A stretch of DNA of 64,000 nucleotides from Filomicrobium sp. (GTDB taxonomy: Bacteria; Pseudomonadota; Alphaproteobacteria; Rhizobiales; Hyphomicrobiaceae): contig JARFQY010000264.1 of assembly GCA_029287535.1 (NCBI GenBank), positions 1 through 64,000 on the forward strand, in the 5' to 3' direction. This document shows, in pieces, positions 62,364 through 64,000 of this stretch; the stretch's first letter is position 1; the number at the start of each line of letters is the position of its first letter. The translations under genes were made by a program, and so were the position numbers. The notes beneath the pieces are model-generated. The model worked only from the letters and a program-made list of their open reading frames with translations, made no database searches and was not told the DNA's origin.

Positions 62364-63878
62364 ATGAGCACCAATGGCGCGAGCGAACCCAGCATGGAGG
62401 AGATCCTGGCCTCCATTCGGAACATCATTGCTCAGGACCCTGCCGATAGCGACCAGGATTTCAACGAGGCGACTGCGAAAACCGGGCCTGAGCGGGCCAG
62501 CGGTCTGTCGCCGTTTGGGTCCGCAATAACGGAATTAGCGCCGGAGCCAGAGGTCTCGAAGCCAACGCAGCCACTCGGTGAGCGGTTGCTGCAAGTCACA
62601 AAGCAGCCGGAGCCGGCGAAGCCCGAAGAGACGCAAAGCGCTTCCGCAACAGGTGCCGAGAAGGGGGCTGACAGCTTGACAAAGGCAACTGCGGCCAGTG
62701 CGGCACCATCTGCGATCGATGCCACCAAAGTGACGGGCAAGGCGGTTCCAGCGGATGACTTTTCCGACGTTTTTGAAGAGCCTCTAAAGCCATCACCGGT
62801 CGCGGCGCCCGTCTCACCGAAGGCTGGCAGCACGGCGCAGCCGGCCAAGGATCAGGCCGTTTCTCAAACGCCTGCGGAACCGCTCAGCTCGCCGACGGTG
62901 AGAGCCGCCGAACCGACAGCGGAAACCGGTCGTGAATTTGCAAAGGTGCCTGAGGCCAAGCCGGAACCTCAAGTCGCGGAAGGACCTGACAGCACGACTG
63001 CCGCGCCAGCGGCCGGCGGTTTTGATTTCGCCAAATTGCGGGCCCGGGCCCCTCTGACAGCCGCCGACGAGCTGCAAAGGTTTTCAAGTGATATCGAGCC
63101 CGAGACGGAACCGCTTCCGTTGGCACGCTCGGATGCTCCCTCAAAGAACGAGAGCGACGAGGCCAAACCAGCCGACGCGAATGCAGAGCCCGCTCAGCCG
63201 CGCGTCATCGCCGCCATGCCGCAGCAGTCCGCCCCGGTCGACAAGCCTTCGTCGTCCTGGGAATCCGTTGCGGCTGCAGCGAAGGCGGCTGCGGATCAGC
63301 CGGTTGCGACTACGGCCGCCGTCGAGCCTGACAAAGTCGAGCCCGGCTTCAAGAGTGCGAATGTCGGCTTCCTGGCAGCTTCGCCGCGTCCGCTTGAAGC
63401 CAAGTCCAAGGCGCAAAGCAGCGGTGATGATTTCTTCAAGGCCGTAGCCGGTGAAGCCGTCGGCGACGAGGCCCCCAAGAAAGCCGAGCCGAAAGTCGAC
63501 CTGCCCGATCAGGCAGCTGAGGGTGAAGAGGCCAAGCGGGCGGCCGAAGTTCCGGCTCCGGAAGCTGTCGTTACAACGCGAGACGAAACGGTACAGCAAA
63601 CCGAGCTTGTCGAGACGGCTGTCACGTCCGTGTCAGCAGCCAAGGACCCGCTGAAGGGCGCGGATAGCCTGACGGCGGCCGGCATTCTGGTATCAAGCGA
63701 AGGCGGCGGTGTGCGTACGCTGGAAGACACGGTGGCTGATCTCCTACGTCCGCTGTTGCGAGAGTGGCTCGAAAACAACATGCCGCGGATCGTGGAGAAC
63801 GCGCTTCGCCTTGAAGTGGCGGAAAGCGTCAAGAAGCAGCTCGAAAAGACCGTGCGTGGGCCTAACGGTCTGTCCTGA
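62364..63878 (+). CDS. popZ: PopZ-like polar organizing protein (DUF2497)
   Basis: A 504-aa protein with the two conserved ends of PopZ: an N-terminal helix SMEEILASIRNIIAQD (residues 10-25) that recruits client proteins, and a C-terminal oligomerisation region, LEDTVADLLRPLLREWLENN followed by MPRIVENALRLEVAE (about 455-490). PopZ forms a matrix at the cell pole that holds the chromosome centromere. The middle, about 420 residues rich in Pro, Ala, Glu and Lys, is disordered and far longer than in Caulobacter PopZ (177 aa). The ATG follows GAGGA. In many Rhizobiales the gene lies beside tolC and valS; here it is alone at the window's end. Confidence 0.85.
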   Translation: MSTNGASEPSMEEILASIRNIIAQDPADSDQDFNEATAKTGPERASGLSPFGSAITELAPEPEVSKPTQPLGERLLQVTKQPEPAKPEETQSASATGAEKGADSLTKATAASAAPSAIDATKVTGKAVPADDFSDVFEEPLKPSPVAAPVSPKAGSTAQPAKDQAVSQTPAEPLSSPTVRAAEPTAETGREFAKVPEAKPEPQVAEGPDSTTAAPAAGGFDFAKLRARAPLTAADELQRFSSDIEPETEPLPLARSDAPSKNESDEAKPADANAEPAQPRVIAAMPQQSAPVDKPSSSWESVAAAAKAAADQPVATTAAVEPDKVEPGFKSANVGFLAASPRPLEAKSKAQSSGDDFFKAVAGEAVGDEAPKKAEPKVDLPDQAAEGEEAKRAAEVPAPEAVVTTRDETVQQTELVETAVTSVSAAKDPLKGADSLTAAGILVSSEGGGVRTLEDTVADLLRPLLREWLENNMPRIVENALRLEVAESVKKQLEKTVRGPNGLS

Positions 63879-63905
63879 ACGGCCGTAATTGCAAAGAAAG
63901 CATCA

Positions 63906-63930
63906 GATTGAGCCCGCAACGGGCTCAATC
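63906..63930 (+). terminator. Hairpin after popZ, without T tract
   Basis: An 11-bp perfect stem, GATTGAGCCCG (63906-63916) with CGGGCTCAATC (63920-63930), loop CAA, 28 bp after the popZ stop. No U run follows, so termination may need Rho, or the hairpin may protect the 3' end. Confidence 0.5.
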
Positions 63931-64000
63931 CTGGATTGCGCTGCGCCGGATGCCCTCGGAAGGTTAGGTGATTGCAGGTCTTGCGGCCTATACAATAGGT

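Noticed and set aside
1-64000. IS elements, CRISPR arrays, rRNA operons, prophage genes
   Set aside because: I looked for transposase, Cas, integrase and phage proteins, spaced direct repeats and rRNA sequence, and found none.

Overview
This is a GC-rich chromosomal window from an alphaproteobacterium, most likely of the order Hyphomicrobiales (Rhizobiales). The lineage call rests on marker families and gene orders: a TrcR/DUF1013 regulator, a PopZ/DUF2497 polar organizer, a TIGR02301 protein, a NadQ-type NAD regulator, an aa3-type cytochrome oxidase subunit IV next to a three-gene pntAA-pntAB-pntB transhydrogenase operon, the order HDAC-like/xseB/dxs, and rpsU beside purK-purE. I cannot name the genus. 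Nearly everything is core housekeeping DNA; I see no IS element, CRISPR array, prophage or rRNA operon.

Layout. 0-5 kb: dihydroorotase, divergent from an ygfZ-tag-HD hydrolase operon, then a NAD regulator closed by a strong terminator. 5-9 kb: small hypothetical genes, a LysE exporter, a Nudix hydrolase and an SRAP (YedK) protein. 9-18 kb: a Clp-N/coiled-coil protein, threonylcarbamoyl-AMP synthase, an acyl-CoA dehydrogenase overlapping an enoyl-CoA hydratase/isomerase, a membrane protein of unknown function, an SDR and a histone-deacetylase-like amidohydrolase. 18-28 kb: xseB, dxs with a structured leader, an exported lysine-rich protein with a paralogue relic behind it, the transhydrogenase operon, and two ABHD13-like hydrolases around a small exported metalloprotease. 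28-38 kb: rpsU, purE-purK, a CBS protein, a DNA ligase with its exonuclease, two divergent YdcH proteins, an exported GH3 enzyme and an acyl-CoA synthetase. 38-44 kb: propionyl-CoA synthetase, TrcR, MaoC, RibF and a CPA2 antiporter. 44-55 kb: ileS (interrupted by an in-frame TAG), lspA, a DUF3035 lipoprotein, an M16 peptidase pair, pgi and mutL. 55-64 kb: tolC and pcm, tRNA-Cys, an att-flanked AraC-regulator mini-island, tRNA-Asn, rluB, rsmD, a DMT transporter and popZ.

Functional threads are nucleotide synthesis (pyrC, purEK), DNA repair (tag, SRAP, ligase/exonuclease, mutL, xseB), fatty/short-chain acyl-CoA metabolism, RNA and translation functions (ygfZ, tsaC, ileS, rluB, rsmD, rpsU), NADPH balance (pntAB, NadQ) and envelope biogenesis (lspA, M16 pair, tolC, GH3).

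The observations most worth a second look are the amber codon inside an otherwise intact ileS, the 17-bp direct repeat of the tRNA-Cys 3' end that brackets a 1.47-kb segment carrying one AraC regulator and no integrase, the bulged hairpin abutting the dxs ribosome-binding site, the translated relic of a duplicated gene at 20.9 kb, and the Clp-N/coiled-coil protein without an ATPase.
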